Source of the DNA: an uncultured Myxococcales bacterium
GTDB taxonomy: Bacteria > Myxococcota_A > UBA9042
DNA length: 64,000 bases
Direction: 5' to 3'
NCBI GenBank assembly: GCA_903842345.1
Contig: CAIMLR010000035.1
Coordinates: 1 to 64,000, forward strand
The notes under the pieces are model-generated. The model worked only from the letters and a program-made list of their open reading frames with translations, was not told the DNA's origin and searched no databases. Below, piece after piece: positions 33,185 to 45,955 of the stretch. Position numbers and translations under genes: made by a program. Within the stretch, counting starts at the first letter, position 1; each line of letters begins with the position of its first letter.

Positions 33185-34009
33185 ATGCCGAAAATCCAAG
33201 GCTCCGCGGCGATCCTGCTGGCCGCCCTGCTCTGGTCTTCCGGTGGCTTGTTCATCAAATGGATTCCGCTGCCGACGTTGGCGATAGCCGGCGGTCGCGC
33301 GACGGTCACCGCGCTCTTCTACCTGCTGATCCTACGGCCCAACCTGCGGCTGGCGCGCGTGTCCACCGCGCTCGCGTACGCGGGCATGATCCTGACTTTC
33401 GTCGCCGCCAACAAGCAGACAACCGCGGCGAGCGCCGTCCTGCTCCAGTACACGGGGACTGCGTGGGTGCTCATCGCCGGCTACCGCCTGTTTGGCGAGC
33501 GCGTCACCCGGATCGACGTGCTCGCGGTCCTTGGCTGCCTCGGCGGGATGGCGCTCTGCCTGCTGGACGACACCGCGGGAATCACGTGGCAAGGCAACGC
33601 GCTGGGCGCCATCTCCGGCGTGTTCTTTGCGATTGCTGTGCTCCTGATGCGGCGGGACGCCCAGGCCGGCAGCGGGTCGGCGCAGGCGTCGATCACGCTG
33701 GGCAACCTGCTCGCCGCGGCGTTTGGACTGAGCCTCGCCGGCGGCGACTTGATCCACGGCCTGACGCTGCAATCCAGCGGCGGGCTGCTGTGGCTGGGCT
33801 TGATGCAGATGGGCGCGGCTTACCTGCTGTTCCTGCGCGGGCTTCGCACCGTGACTGCTTCCACGGCGAGCCTGCTGTCGCTGCTTGAGCCCGCGGTCAG
33901 CCCGATCTGGGTGTGGCTCGGCACTGGCGAGCGACCGGGGCTGGCGACGATGGCCGGCGGAGCGCTGATGCTCAGTTCGCTGGCGGCGCGCGCGGTGCTG
34001 CAACGCTAG
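33185..34009 (+). CDS. EamA/DMT-family transporter
   Basis: The protein has 274 residues with about ten membrane helices in two EamA halves, each beginning with a helix that has W/G motifs (AAILLAALLWSSGGLFIKW; GNALGAISGVFFAIAVLLMRR). The pattern ends with LLSLLEPAVSPIWVWLGTGE, characteristic of the family that exports or imports metabolites and amino acids. Substrate is unknown. It starts nine bases after the aldolase, so may be co-transcribed. No special regulation is visible. Confidence 0.9.
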   Translation: MPKIQGSAAILLAALLWSSGGLFIKWIPLPTLAIAGGRATVTALFYLLILRPNLRLARVSTALAYAGMILTFVAANKQTTAASAVLLQYTGTAWVLIAGYRLFGERVTRIDVLAVLGCLGGMALCLLDDTAGITWQGNALGAISGVFFAIAVLLMRRDAQAGSGSAQASITLGNLLAAAFGLSLAGGDLIHGLTLQSSGGLLWLGLMQMGAAYLLFLRGLRTVTASTASLLSLLEPAVSPIWVWLGTGERPGLATMAGGALMLSSLAARAVLQR

Positions 34010-34057
34010 CGACCCGGCGGTTTGCGCGAAACTGCGCAAATGCGAGGTCAGAACCGG

Positions 34058-34318
34058 CTACTTCGACGCCTTGCGAAAGTACAGGATGAACGTGTCCAGC
34101 TGGATGTCATTTTCCTTGTTGGGCAGCAGGCCAAACAGGCACGTTCCCTTCACGCACATCGACATCACCTCGGACAGCTGCAACTCATACCCACGCGCCG
34201 CCCATTCCCGGACCTTGAGTTCAACTTGCGCCGCAATCTGCTCACCCGCCGTTCCGTCGAGGACGGAGCGCTCCGTGACTTGCGCTCGGACCGAATCCAC
34301 CCGGTAGTCGTACGCCAT
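34058..34318 (-). CDS. small conserved-looking protein, DUF4177-like
   Basis: The protein has 86 residues. The start is ATG 34318 with GGAGG seven bases upstream. It reads as a beta-alpha-beta unit: YRVDSVRAQVTERS, a helix IAAQVELKVREWAARGYELQL, then KENDIQLDTFILYFRK. This resembles small DUF4177-type proteins (a KV strand, an E/LN helix with GWEL, then a FxR strand), though that is a weak match. Two cysteines (SMCVKGTCLFG) flank a hydrophobic loop. It lies downstream of the redox operon on the same strand, separated by a hairpin. Confidence 0.55.
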   Translation of the reverse strand: MAYDYRVDSVRAQVTERSVLDGTAGEQIAAQVELKVREWAARGYELQLSEVMSMCVKGTCLFGLLPNKENDIQLDTFILYFRKASK

Positions 34319-34562
34319 GAGGGCCTCCCCGCCGCGGTTCAATCCGCGCACGTCACGGCGACGAAGTTGGCAACCGCTGCGGATACAGCCGCAGTAGCCT
34401 GTTGGTTGCGCGATTCGAAGCCAGTGAGGCAAGGATGGGCGCCCCGAGCGGAGGAGTCAAGACCTTTCACTCGCACGATTTTGGCGAAACGTCTTGGAAC
34501 CGGAGGCAAACCGCACAAACGATAGCGATTTTTGGCCAACCATACGAACGGTCGCTCGTTTA

Positions 34563-34576
34563 TTGACGCTTATCAA
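34563..34576. promoter_or_regulatory. FNR/CRP-like palindrome
   Basis: TTGACGCTTATCAA matches 9 of the 10 defined positions of the anaerobic regulator box TTGAT-N4-ATCAA. It lies in an A/T-rich patch beside a redox operon. It could instead be a stem of the operon's 3' end. Confidence 0.3.
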
Positions 34577-34582
34577 TAATGT

Positions 34583-34598
34583 AAAAGCCGCTGCTTTT
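34583..34598 (-). terminator. terminator of the redox operon
   Basis: Six-base-pair stem AAAAGC / GCTTTT with a 4-base loop, 59 bases beyond the last gene of the leftward operon. The T-run on the - strand follows the stem directly. Confidence 0.5.
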
Positions 34599-34656
34599 CC
34601 CGACGCGGTTTGGCCCATTTGTCTGGCCACCGGCGGCGCGGAACTGCGGCGCGCCG

Positions 34657-34851
34657 TCACGGGGGCGTGCGGGCCGTCGTCGTGTGGAGCGGCGCAACCC
34701 GCCGACTTTCATGCTCAGCCACGTCCAACGACTGGTTCAGCTTCTTGGCCTTGCCCAACGGCATGACCAGGACTGCCAGCCCCATGATGATGATGCCCGG
34801 CGCGAAGAAGAGCATGCTCATGCCCCACTCTTGCAGATAGTTCCAGTTCAT
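34657..34851 (-). CDS. small one-helix membrane protein of the redox operon
   Basis: The protein has 64 residues. ATG 34851 has GGAGGG six bases upstream. The ATG at 34863 directly precedes that ribosome site. One membrane helix, about residues 14-34 (MLFFAPGIIIMGLAVLVMPL), is followed by a basic and then polar tail. Small single-helix subunits occur in Hmc- and Dsr-type electron transfer complexes, and being last in this operon suggests a similar structural role. No haem or cluster motif is present. Confidence 0.65.
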   Translation of the reverse strand: MNWNYLQEWGMSMLFFAPGIIIMGLAVLVMPLGKAKKLNQSLDVAEHESRRVAPLHTTTARTPP

Positions 34852-34982
34852 GACGCCCTCCACTCAAAGGCTTCGCCAACCGCAGCGAAGCGGCCGCCCC
34901 ACGCGGCGGTGTTGTGCTTGGAAACGCCCCCCCGGGCATCCCCTCCCCTATAGCCTGAAACGCCTCACGAAGAGGCCGACTT

Positions 34983-36257
34983 TCAGGCCCCGGCGTGCGC
35001 CCCATGCGCATCGCTGCTCTGCGCGCTGACGTCCGCTCCAGGTCCTGTGGACTTGTATTGGAGCTGGCCGAGCGCGACTGGAATGGCAACCTTGATCATC
35101 AGCGTGAACGCGAGGAAGCCGAGGCCGAAGATGCCCGCGGCGACCTGCACTTCATGCGCGGTCGGTTGGTACGGATAGATCTCGCCCAGCGTGTCCGGCG
35201 TGAGACCGGGGATCACGAGGCCGATGCCTTTCTCAATGTAGACGCCGATGTACAGCAGGACGCAGCCGACGTTCATCGTGAAGAAGTTCTTGCGCGTCGT
35301 CGGGACGACGAACAGCACGAAGGCAATCACCGTCGAAATGACGCTCGTCCAGGCATAGATGGCGAGGCCGCCGCTCTCACCCAGGCCAAAGTACAGGTAC
35401 TGCGTGTGAACGAGGTGATGCGTGTCGCTGTAGTACTCCTTGAAGACTTCCGCGACGAGGAAGAAGAGGTTGAGCGCGATGGCGTAGGCCATGAGCTCGG
35501 CGATCTTCCAGATGGCTTCATTCTTGATCTGCAGGCCCGCGGTCTTGCGCAGGATTTGCAGCAGGACCAGGATGATGGCGGGCCCAGAGCAGAACGCCGA
35601 CGCGAGGAAGCGCGGCGCAAGGATCGAGGCGTTCCAGAATGGACGGCCAGCGAGGCCGCTGTACAGGAACGCGGTGACGGTGTGAATGCTGACGGCCGCG
35701 GGAATCGAGAGGAGCACCAACGGCACAACGAAGTTGTTGTTGGGCTTGCGACCGTGGAAAGACGAGTACAGCAGGTACGACACAATCGTGATGTTGAGGA
35801 TGAGGTACAGGTTCAGGACCATCACGTCCCAGGACAGCAGCGACCGCGGGAAGTTCGGCGAGCCGAAGAACGGAAACAAGTGGAGGAAGCGGTCGGGCCG
35901 ACCGACGTCGACGCTCACGAATCCGAGGCACATGATGATGGCGGCAATGGCCAGGAGTTCGCCGATGATGGCGATCTCGTAGATAGGCCCCCAGTGGTAG
36001 ATATACGCCGGGATGACGAGCACGACCGCGGCGGCAGCAACGCCGACAAGGAACGTGAAGTTACCGATGTAGAAGCCCCACATGACCTGATCGCGCATGC
36101 CCGTGAGGATCAGGCCTTCCTGGTACTGGTGCGCATAGCCCCAGGCGCCAAAGGCGATGAGACAGCACAGGAATGCGACCCAGATGAAGTAGGTGCGCGA
36201 ACCGTGCGTCACGTGGCGGATGGCACCGGCGATGAATTGCAGAAGCTGGTGAAACAT
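34983..36257 (-). CDS. NrfD/DsrP-type integral membrane quinol oxidoreductase subunit
   Basis: The protein has 424 residues with about ten membrane helices. It opens like HmcC/DsrP proteins: GSRTYFIWVAFLCCLIAFGA, then GMRDQVMWGFYIGNFTFLVG. The conserved helix with FVSVDVGRPDRFLHL and the central HTVTAFLYSGLAGRPFWN loop follow. These subunits exchange electrons with menaquinone and pass them to the ferredoxin subunit on the periplasmic face. The C-terminal tail is His/Ala-rich. ATG 36257 has GGAGG upstream. It lies between the ferredoxin and the small membrane protein. No molybdopterin enzyme is encoded nearby, so partners are electron carriers rather than a fixed reductase. Confidence 0.88.
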   Translation of the reverse strand: MFHQLLQFIAGAIRHVTHGSRTYFIWVAFLCCLIAFGAWGYAHQYQEGLILTGMRDQVMWGFYIGNFTFLVGVAAAAVVLVIPAYIYHWGPIYEIAIIGELLAIAAIIMCLGFVSVDVGRPDRFLHLFPFFGSPNFPRSLLSWDVMVLNLYLILNITIVSYLLYSSFHGRKPNNNFVVPLVLLSIPAAVSIHTVTAFLYSGLAGRPFWNASILAPRFLASAFCSGPAIILVLLQILRKTAGLQIKNEAIWKIAELMAYAIALNLFFLVAEVFKEYYSDTHHLVHTQYLYFGLGESGGLAIYAWTSVISTVIAFVLFVVPTTRKNFFTMNVGCVLLYIGVYIEKGIGLVIPGLTPDTLGEIYPYQPTAHEVQVAAGIFGLGFLAFTLMIKVAIPVALGQLQYKSTGPGADVSAQSSDAHGAHAGA

Positions 36258-36275
36258 GAGCGACCTCCGGTGCGG

Positions 36276-37253
36276 TCAAATGCCAAAGAAGTAGAAGAAC
36301 TTGGGCTGCGTATTCAGGTCCTCTTTGAGGATGAACACGCGCTTGGACTCGAGCACGGCGCGGATTTCGCTCTTTGGGTCCAGCAGGTTGCCGAACTTGC
36401 GGGCGCCGACCGGGCAGATTTCCACGCACGCCGGATACCGGCCCGCGCGCGTCCGCTGGATGCAGAACGTGCACTTTTCCACGACGCCCTTGGGCCGCGG
36501 CCGATTGCCGAGGATGTGGGTGTTCGTGTTGACCTGATCCGCCGGGAGATTCGGCTCGGCCCAGTTGAAGCGGCGGGCGCCGTACGGGCACGCGACCATG
36601 CAGTAGCGGCAGCCGATGCACCATTCGTAGTCGATGACCACGATGCCATCGGGCTCTTTCCACGTCGCCTGCACCGGGCAAACCTTGACGCACGGCGGGT
36701 TCTCGCACTGCTGGCACTGCACCGGCATGTAGAAATGGCCTTCGCGCGGCACTTCTTCCGGGTTGTAGTAGGCGTTGGCTTCGGTCAGGTCGATGCCCTT
36801 GTCCTTCTCCATCTCCAGGACCTTGATCCACTGGATGGGATTGTTGTGCGGCCCTTCCGGCGTCGGCCGCGACTGGTTGTTTTCCTTGACGCAGGCGTGC
36901 ACGCAGCGGCGGCAGCCAACACAGCGCGACAGATCCAACGCGTAGCCGAACTTGACGCCTTCCGCAGCCGGAGTGGCGCGCACATCCACGTCTTTCTTGA
37001 ACTTCTTCTTGTAGTCGGCCTCCATGCGCTTGATGAGCGCCTGCAGCTCCGGCTGGGACAGCTCGCGCAGCCGCTTCTGGGTGAACTTTTCCAGTTCCTC
37101 CGTGCTGCAAGCCGCCGCCGTCGCCGCACCCGCGACAATCGCGCTGTGCTTCATAAAGTTGCGCCGACTCATCGACAGCTTCTGTTCCGGCGTCTCCGCA
37201 ACTTCGCCTGATGGCGCGCTACTGGAGTCAATTTCAGTATTCTCGGTCAACAT
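36276..37253 (-). CDS. TAT-exported ferredoxin with four [4Fe-4S] clusters, DsrO/HmcB-like
   Basis: The protein has 325 residues. ATG 37253 has GGAGG. The N-terminus carries a twin-arginine signal (SRRNFMKHSAIVAGAATAAAC), so it is exported folded, and the Cys after AAA may even be lipidated. Four cluster motifs are CVGCRRCVHAC, CQQCENPPCVKVCP, CIGCRYCMVACP and CTFCIQRTRAGRYPACVEICP. This is the standard set for the electron-transfer subunit paired with NrfD-type proteins. Between the first two lies an unusual insertion mentioning MEKDKGIDLTEANAYYNPEE. It links the tetraheme cytochrome upstream to the quinol subunit downstream. Confidence 0.92.
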   Translation of the reverse strand: MLTENTEIDSSSAPSGEVAETPEQKLSMSRRNFMKHSAIVAGAATAAACSTEELEKFTQKRLRELSQPELQALIKRMEADYKKKFKKDVDVRATPAAEGVKFGYALDLSRCVGCRRCVHACVKENNQSRPTPEGPHNNPIQWIKVLEMEKDKGIDLTEANAYYNPEEVPREGHFYMPVQCQQCENPPCVKVCPVQATWKEPDGIVVIDYEWCIGCRYCMVACPYGARRFNWAEPNLPADQVNTNTHILGNRPRPKGVVEKCTFCIQRTRAGRYPACVEICPVGARKFGNLLDPKSEIRAVLESKRVFILKEDLNTQPKFFYFFGI

Positions 37254-37278
37254 CACGTCCTCCGTGCATTCCATCGTT

Positions 37279-37932
37279 TCAGCGAATTGACTGCGGCCGC
37301 ACCGGCGGCGCTTCAGGCTTGAGCGGCTTGAAGTGCGGCGAATGCGGGTTGTGGCAGTGCACGCACAGCAGGTACTGCTTCTCGCCGTTCCACATCCCCG
37401 TGCGCTTGCCGTGAATGCCACTCTTCCAATCGCGGTACTGCGTGCCATGGCACTGGCCGCACAGCCGGTACGACTCATCAAACGTGATGGTCACGCCGCT
37501 CGCGAGGTGCAGCGCGTCGCGGTTCTCCGCGTCGTGACAGTCCAGGCACCAGCGGTTGGCTTCATCGTGGTGGAGCTTGATGTTGGTGTGGTCGTCCTTG
37601 AGCTCACGGCGCGTCCGGTTGGGCGGCTGGCTCTCGTTGTGACAGTCGCTGCACGGCCAGTATTCCTTGGACAGCGGCGGCTTGGGCACAGGAAAGCCCT
37701 TGGTCTCCTCCTTTTGCCCATGGATCGGATCCGGCGGCAATCCCAACTGCGCGGGCGGCAGCTTCACGGGACCGCTGTGCACCGGATCGGGCAGGTCGAT
37801 GGCCGCCTTCCCCGCCGGCGCGGACTGACAACTACCCACAAGCGCTATCGCCAAGGGCGCCATCAGGAACGCGCGGAGGAGCGGATCAAACCGCAGGGAG
37901 AAAAATTTCTTTGGCGACTCAGCGGCGGCCAT
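37279..37932 (-). CDS. tetraheme cytochrome c lipoprotein
   Basis: The protein has 217 residues. The start was placed at ATG 37932, which has AGGA five bases upstream and lies 33 bases downstream of the predicted transcript start. The frame is open to a TTG at 37992, but that codon is part of the -24 element. Signal sequence with lipobox LVGSC. Four CxxCH haem sites (CSDCH, CLDCH, CGQCH, CVHCH) and several extra His (LHHDEAN, HGKRTG, HSPHFK) are present to serve as second ligands. A proline-rich segment of about 60 residues separates the anchor from the haem domain. It is probably the periplasmic electron exit or entry of the complex. Confidence 0.9.
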   Translation of the reverse strand: MAAAESPKKFFSLRFDPLLRAFLMAPLAIALVGSCQSAPAGKAAIDLPDPVHSGPVKLPPAQLGLPPDPIHGQKEETKGFPVPKPPLSKEYWPCSDCHNESQPPNRTRRELKDDHTNIKLHHDEANRWCLDCHDAENRDALHLASGVTITFDESYRLCGQCHGTQYRDWKSGIHGKRTGMWNGEKQYLLCVHCHNPHSPHFKPLKPEAPPVRPQSIR

Positions 37933-37974
37933 GGCAATCCTCGGGCCCTCAACATGCGGGCTGCCCAAGTAGCG

Positions 37975-37992
37975 ATGCATCAAGCGCGCCAA
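37975..37992 (-). promoter_or_regulatory. sigma-54 promoter of the redox operon
   Basis: On the - strand the sequence TTGGCGCGCTTGATGCAT matches the -24/-12 consensus TGGCACG-N4-TTGC, with GG at 37990/37989 and GC at 37978/37977, exactly ten bases apart. The predicted transcript start is near 37965. An NtrC-type activator is encoded next upstream. Confidence 0.6.
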
Positions 37993-38063
37993 GTTACCGA
38001 ATATTCGCTTTCAGCCTTTACAATCAATGCCTTAATACCCATGCACACCACCCTGCGATCCGC

Positions 38064-38154
38064 CTGTCAACCTGACAGTTTGGCATGACAGATTGTCCTG
38101 GATTCGCCACTTCATCGTGATTTCAGCATGTTGAATCGCATGACAGGCTGACAC
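38064..38154 (-). promoter_or_regulatory. candidate activator-binding sites (TGACAG repeats)
   Basis: The perfect palindrome CTGTCA-ACC-TGACAG at 38064-38078 is accompanied by further TGACA(G/C) copies at 38086, 38141 and 38149. The palindrome centre is about 106 bp upstream of the predicted start, the normal distance for enhancer sites of sigma-54 activators. Confidence 0.5.
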
Positions 38155-38163
38155 GCGTGGCAG

Positions 38164-39510
38164 TCAGCTTTCCGGGTCCAGGCCGTAGTCGCTGAGCTTG
38201 CGATAGAGCGTCCGCTCGCTGATGCCCAGGACGCCCGCGGCCTGCTGGCGATTGCCCGCAACAGCCTGCAATACGGAGACAATGTGCTCGCGCTCCAGAG
38301 AATCCAGCGTCCGCATCACCGTCGACTCCGCCCGCTTGGGACCGCGCATGTGCCGCGGCAGGTCCTCGACGTCCAGCACTTCACCCGTCGCCAGCACCGC
38401 CGCCGCTTCCACCGCGTGCAGCAGCTCCCGCACGTTGCCCGGCCACTGCCACGCCTGCAGCCGCGCAAGCGCCTCGGCCGAAAAGCGCCGCGTCAGGCCA
38501 TAGCGCGCGTCAATCCGCGCCAGGAAATGCCGCGCCAACGTCGGAATGTCGTCCACGCGGTCGCGCAGCGGCGGCATCTCCACGTGCAGCGTACCCAGCC
38601 GGTAGAACAAATCACTGCGAAATTGGCCGCGGGCAATCATCTCCTCCAGGTTGCGGTTTGTCGCCGCCACCAGCCGCGCATCGACGTGAATCTCCCGCGT
38701 CCCGCCCACGTGGCGGAAACAGCCGGTCTCCAGCACGCGCAGGAGCTTCTGCTGCAAACCGAGGCTCAAGTCGCCGATTTCATCCAGGAACATCGTGCCG
38801 CCGTCGGCAACCTCAAACAGCCCGTGTTTGCGCTCCGTCGCGCCGGTGTAGGCGCCCTTCTCGTGGCCAAAAAGCTCGCTGTGCAGCAAGTCGTCGTGCA
38901 GCGTGGTGCAGTCCACCACCACGAACGGCTGATTGTGCCGCGGGCTGCCTTCATGCACGCGCCGCGCCACCACCTCCTTGCCCACACCGGTCTCACCCAG
39001 GATCAGCACGCTGGCCTCGCTCGCCGCGACGCGGTCAATGAGCGCCCGCACCTGGGCAAATGGCGCGCTGGAGCCGATGAAGACGCTCGTGGACGGCGGC
39101 GGTTGCAGACCGGCGCGCAGAATCGCGTTGCGCTCCACAAGCCGGCGCCGCTCCAGCGCCTTGTCAATCACGACCCGCAACTCCTTGATCGAGCACGGCT
39201 TGGCCACGTAGTCATACGCACCCGCGCGCATGGCCGCGATCGCCGTGTCGATGGTCCCGTGCCCCGTGAGCACAATCGCCTCAGTCTGCGGGCTGACGCT
39301 GCGGAGACGCTTGAGCACGTCCATCCCGTCGCCGTCGCTGAGGTGCAGATCCAGGACCGCCGCGTCAAAGCTCTCCTCCGTCGCCAGCACGCGGAACGCA
39401 TCTTCACGGCCGGTCGCCGTCGTGACGCGGAAGCCTTCATGCTGCATCTCATCGGCGAGCAGCGAGCGGTAGACATCGTCGTCATCGACGACAAGCAGGT
39501 GCGATTTCAT
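38164..39510 (-). CDS. NtrC-family sigma-54-dependent response regulator
   Basis: The protein has 448 residues. The receiver domain (1-120) has the acidic pocket DDDD and phospho-acceptor Asp54 (VLDLH), with the Lys in AKPCS. The AAA+ domain has Walker A GETGVGKE and the sigma-54 loop GAYTGA, the Tyr variant of GAFTGA, followed by [15 protein letters not shown] Fis-type helix-turn-helix closes it ([21 protein letters not shown]). It activates sigma-54 promoters from upstream sites. It overlaps the histidine kinase by four bases (ATGA), so the two are a coupled pair. The cytochrome operon with a matching promoter follows on the same strand. Confidence 0.95.
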   Translation of the reverse strand: MKSHLLVVDDDDVYRSLLADEMQHEGFRVTTATGREDAFRVLATEESFDAAVLDLHLSDGDGMDVLKRLRSVSPQTEAIVLTGHGTIDTAIAAMRAGAYDYVAKPCSIKELRVVIDKALERRRLVERNAILRAGLQPPPSTSVFIGSSAPFAQVRALIDRVAASEASVLILGETGVGKEVVARRVHEGSPRHNQPFVVVDCTTLHDDLLHSELFGHEKGAYTGATERKHGLFEVADGGTMFLDEIGDLSLGLQQKLLRVLETGCFRHVGGTREIHVDARLVAATNRNLEEMIARGQFRSDLFYRLGTLHVEMPPLRDRVDDIPTLARHFLARIDARYGLTRRFSAEALARLQAWQWPGNVRELLHAVEAAAVLATGEVLDVEDLPRHMRGPKRAESTVMRTLDSLEREHIVSVLQAVAGNRQQAAGVLGISERTLYRKLSDYGLDPES

Positions 39511-41426
39511 GCGCTGTCTCCAGGAGTGGCGGCGCCGCGTTCAACGGTGGTGCGCACCGGAAAGCTGACGCCAAACGTGGTGCCCTCGCCCACGCGCGTG
39601 CGGACGATGCGCAAGTCGCCGCCCCATCCGCGCGCGAGATTGAGCGACACAAAGAGCCCCAGGCCGCTGCCGCGCTGACGGCGGCTGAAGAATGGCTCAA
39701 AGACGCGCGCCGCGTCCTGCGGCGAGATACCGGAACCGGCGTCCACAACGTGCGCCTCCAGCGTCTCGGGCGCGGTCGCGTTCCCGGGCACGCGCACAAA
39801 CACGACGCGCACCTGCGTGCCGGCCTCGCTCGCTTCCGTCGCATTGATCAGCAAATTCAGCAGCACCTGCTGCACCGCGGACCCATTCGCCAGCACCGGC
39901 GGCAGGTCGTCGGTCGCCGCCACCTCGATCGTCACGCCGCGGATCTGCGCGGTCGACCGCGCCAGCCGCGCCACGAGCTCAGCCGTCGCCCGCACATCGA
40001 CGATCTCCCGCTCCGGTGTTTGTCCCCGCGCGAGATTCATGAACTGCCGCGTAATCGTCCCGCAGCGCCGCACTTCTGACGCCGCGAGTTCCGCGTAGCG
40101 CCGGACCCGCTGCGGATCCAACGGCGTCTCAGAAGTACATTGCCGCTCGATCGCCTCGAGGCAGGTCCCAATCGAGCCCAGCGGCGTGTTCAGCTCATGG
40201 GAAATGCCGGACGCCAGCATGCCCACGGACGCCAACCGCTGGTATTCAGCCAGCCGCGCCTCGGCACTCCGCCGGTCGGTGATGTCGCGCCAGACCTCCA
40301 CCACGCCGTCCATCGTGCCATCCGGCGCGTACACCGGGGACGCGCGCAGCTCCTCATGGTGCGTCAGCCCGGCCTCGTCCACGCGCGTGCGCACGGCGGT
40401 CATCGTCTGCCCCGATTTCAGACAATTCGCCCCCGGACAGTCCGCCACGTCGCAGCCGATGCCCGCGTGCCCCGCGACCTGCACGCAGTTGTGGCCAATC
40501 AGCGCCGGACCCGCATCGCCCATCCGGCGCTTGAACGCATCGTTGGCTACGACGACGTTGAAGCTGCGGTCCAGCACGACCATCCCGTCGTCCACCGCGT
40601 TCATCGTCCGCTCCAGCTGCTTGCCCTGGGCTTCCACGCGCCGCAGCAGGTCCCGCCCGGAATCCACCATCGCGTTGAACGCGATTTGCAGCCGCGTCAC
40701 CGCGTCATTGCCCTCCACCGGCACGCGCTGCGCCAGATCCCCTTCCGCAATCGCGTTGGCGACCCGCTCAAACCGGTACAGCCGCTGCAGCAGAAAGCGC
40801 CGGAACGCCAGGCTGATCCCGCCAATCAGGATGAGGCCAAACATCGACGTGCCAATCGCCAGCCGTGACACGGACTTCTCAATGTGGGCGATTGTCGCGC
40901 CGACGGGCACGTCCACGATGAGGATGCCGTTGATTTTGTTCTCCGGCTTGTGGCACTCGTAGCACGCCTCGCGGTTGGCGATGGGCTGCACGGACCGCAG
41001 CACCGTCCCGTCCGCCATCTCCAGCAGCGCTGACCGCTGGCGATCCGCCGCCGGATGGGCATGGCACACCTGGCAAGCCGGCTCCGTGAGCTGGAACTGC
41101 CGCTTGCGGAAGCTGGGATCGCTGCTGAAGCGGACCTTGCCTTTGCGGTCCAGCACCAGGATGCGCTCGGCGTCCTTGTCCGCGGCAAAGCTCTTGACCA
41201 TGCCCGCGACGAGGCTGCTGTCCCCGGCCTCCAGCATCTGGTGCGTCAGCGCCAGCCGGACCAGCTGCGCCTCGCGCTCCGCGTGCGTGCGCGCCTCCGC
41301 CAGCATCTCCTCGCGGTAGGCCAGGTACGTCAGGTGAAAGCCGAGCCCGAGGCCGGCGAACACGACGACGGAGACCCCGAGCGCGAGGCGCCAGCTGAGC
41401 GATTCAAAGACAAAGAAGCGGCGCAT
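39507..41426 (-). CDS. haem-binding sensor histidine kinase
   Basis: The protein has 639 residues. TM1 is at about 13-34, a periplasmic domain at 35-185, TM2 at about 188-208, then HAMP, a PAS domain (about 270-385), HisKA with His410 (SHELNTPLGSIG) and a HATPase (VLLNLLINATEA, RGSGLGLFVSL). The periplasmic domain has two c-type haem motifs, CQVCH (118-122) and CYECH (155-159). The kinase should therefore carry covalent haem outside the membrane and sense redox state or a gas. The PAS also carries a Cys set (Cys314, 325, 330, 335) that might bind a metal. Its partner regulator is the next gene. The cytochrome/NrfD operon is the obvious target. Confidence 0.92.
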   Translation of the reverse strand: MRRFFVFESLSWRLALGVSVVVFAGLGLGFHLTYLAYREEMLAEARTHAEREAQLVRLALTHQMLEAGDSSLVAGMVKSFAADKDAERILVLDRKGKVRFSSDPSFRKRQFQLTEPACQVCHAHPAADRQRSALLEMADGTVLRSVQPIANREACYECHKPENKINGILIVDVPVGATIAHIEKSVSRLAIGTSMFGLILIGGISLAFRRFLLQRLYRFERVANAIAEGDLAQRVPVEGNDAVTRLQIAFNAMVDSGRDLLRRVEAQGKQLERTMNAVDDGMVVLDRSFNVVVANDAFKRRMGDAGPALIGHNCVQVAGHAGIGCDVADCPGANCLKSGQTMTAVRTRVDEAGLTHHEELRASPVYAPDGTMDGVVEVWRDITDRRSAEARLAEYQRLASVGMLASGISHELNTPLGSIGTCLEAIERQCTSETPLDPQRVRRYAELAASEVRRCGTITRQFMNLARGQTPEREIVDVRATAELVARLARSTAQIRGVTIEVAATDDLPPVLANGSAVQQVLLNLLINATEASEAGTQVRVVFVRVPGNATAPETLEAHVVDAGSGISPQDAARVFEPFFSRRQRGSGLGLFVSLNLARGWGGDLRIVRTRVGEGTTFGVSFPVRTTVERGAATPGDSA

Positions 41427-41729
41427 GCGGCCCGTCCTTCACGCGCCGGACCGACCCTGCGAGGAGGTCGGCGTCTCAGTCCGTTGCGGGATGCTCGAGG
41501 GCGGTTGCAGGCACAGCCGCCAGATCCGCAATAATCCGGCGATTCTGACCGTACCCCCGCGGCCGGACCACGGCAAGGTGAAGTCGGCCGTGAATGTCAC
41601 GACGTTGCCACAGGCCGCGGCGAAGAAGAGGTGTGTACAGGCCATTCCGTTGTTGCCGCGCCGCCATGGGATCGCTACAGTTCAAGGCGCAACGGAAGTT
41701 GCCACCTCCGCGACAAAAGGCTCACGAAA
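41427..41729. other. divergent intergenic region between kinase and MopE-like genes
   Basis: This 303-bp region should contain promoters for both divergent genes. No gene is convincing in it. No clear -35/-10 or -24/-12 pair could be identified by eye. The translated frames on either strand are G/C-driven and lack domain-like sequence. Confidence 0.5.
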
Positions 41730-45845
<4,116 letters not shown>

Positions 45846-45955
45846 CCAAAAACTTGCCTCCCCCATCCTCCCTCTTTACCCTGCACGCGACCGCCAAGGC
45901 CGCGTTGGCCTTGGCTTTCGCCACCATCCCGCAGCAGTAGACGGAGGAATCCCAC

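Larger units (their letters stand above)
34319..34656. other. intergenic region after the redox operon
   Basis: This 338-bp stretch holds no convincing gene. It contains a hairpin AAAAGC-CGCT-GCTTTT at 34583-34598, which is symmetric and T-flanked on both strands and so probably terminates the leftward redox operon. It also contains the palindrome TTGACGCTTATCAA at 34563-34576, close to the FNR/CRP-family half-site pair TTGAT-N4-ATCAA. The palindrome lies 245 bp upstream of the small gene at 34318. Frames read through here on either strand look random. Confidence 0.6.

Noticed and set aside
34995-37211. 738-residue open frame on the + strand
   Set aside because: It is antisense to the NrfD and ferredoxin genes. 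It is open only because of high G/C content, and the translation is Arg/Asp/Val-rich without domains.
41631-41729. Longer N-terminus of the MopE-like protein
   Set aside because: The signal sequence and lipobox place the start at ATG 41730. The upstream part is not signal-like.
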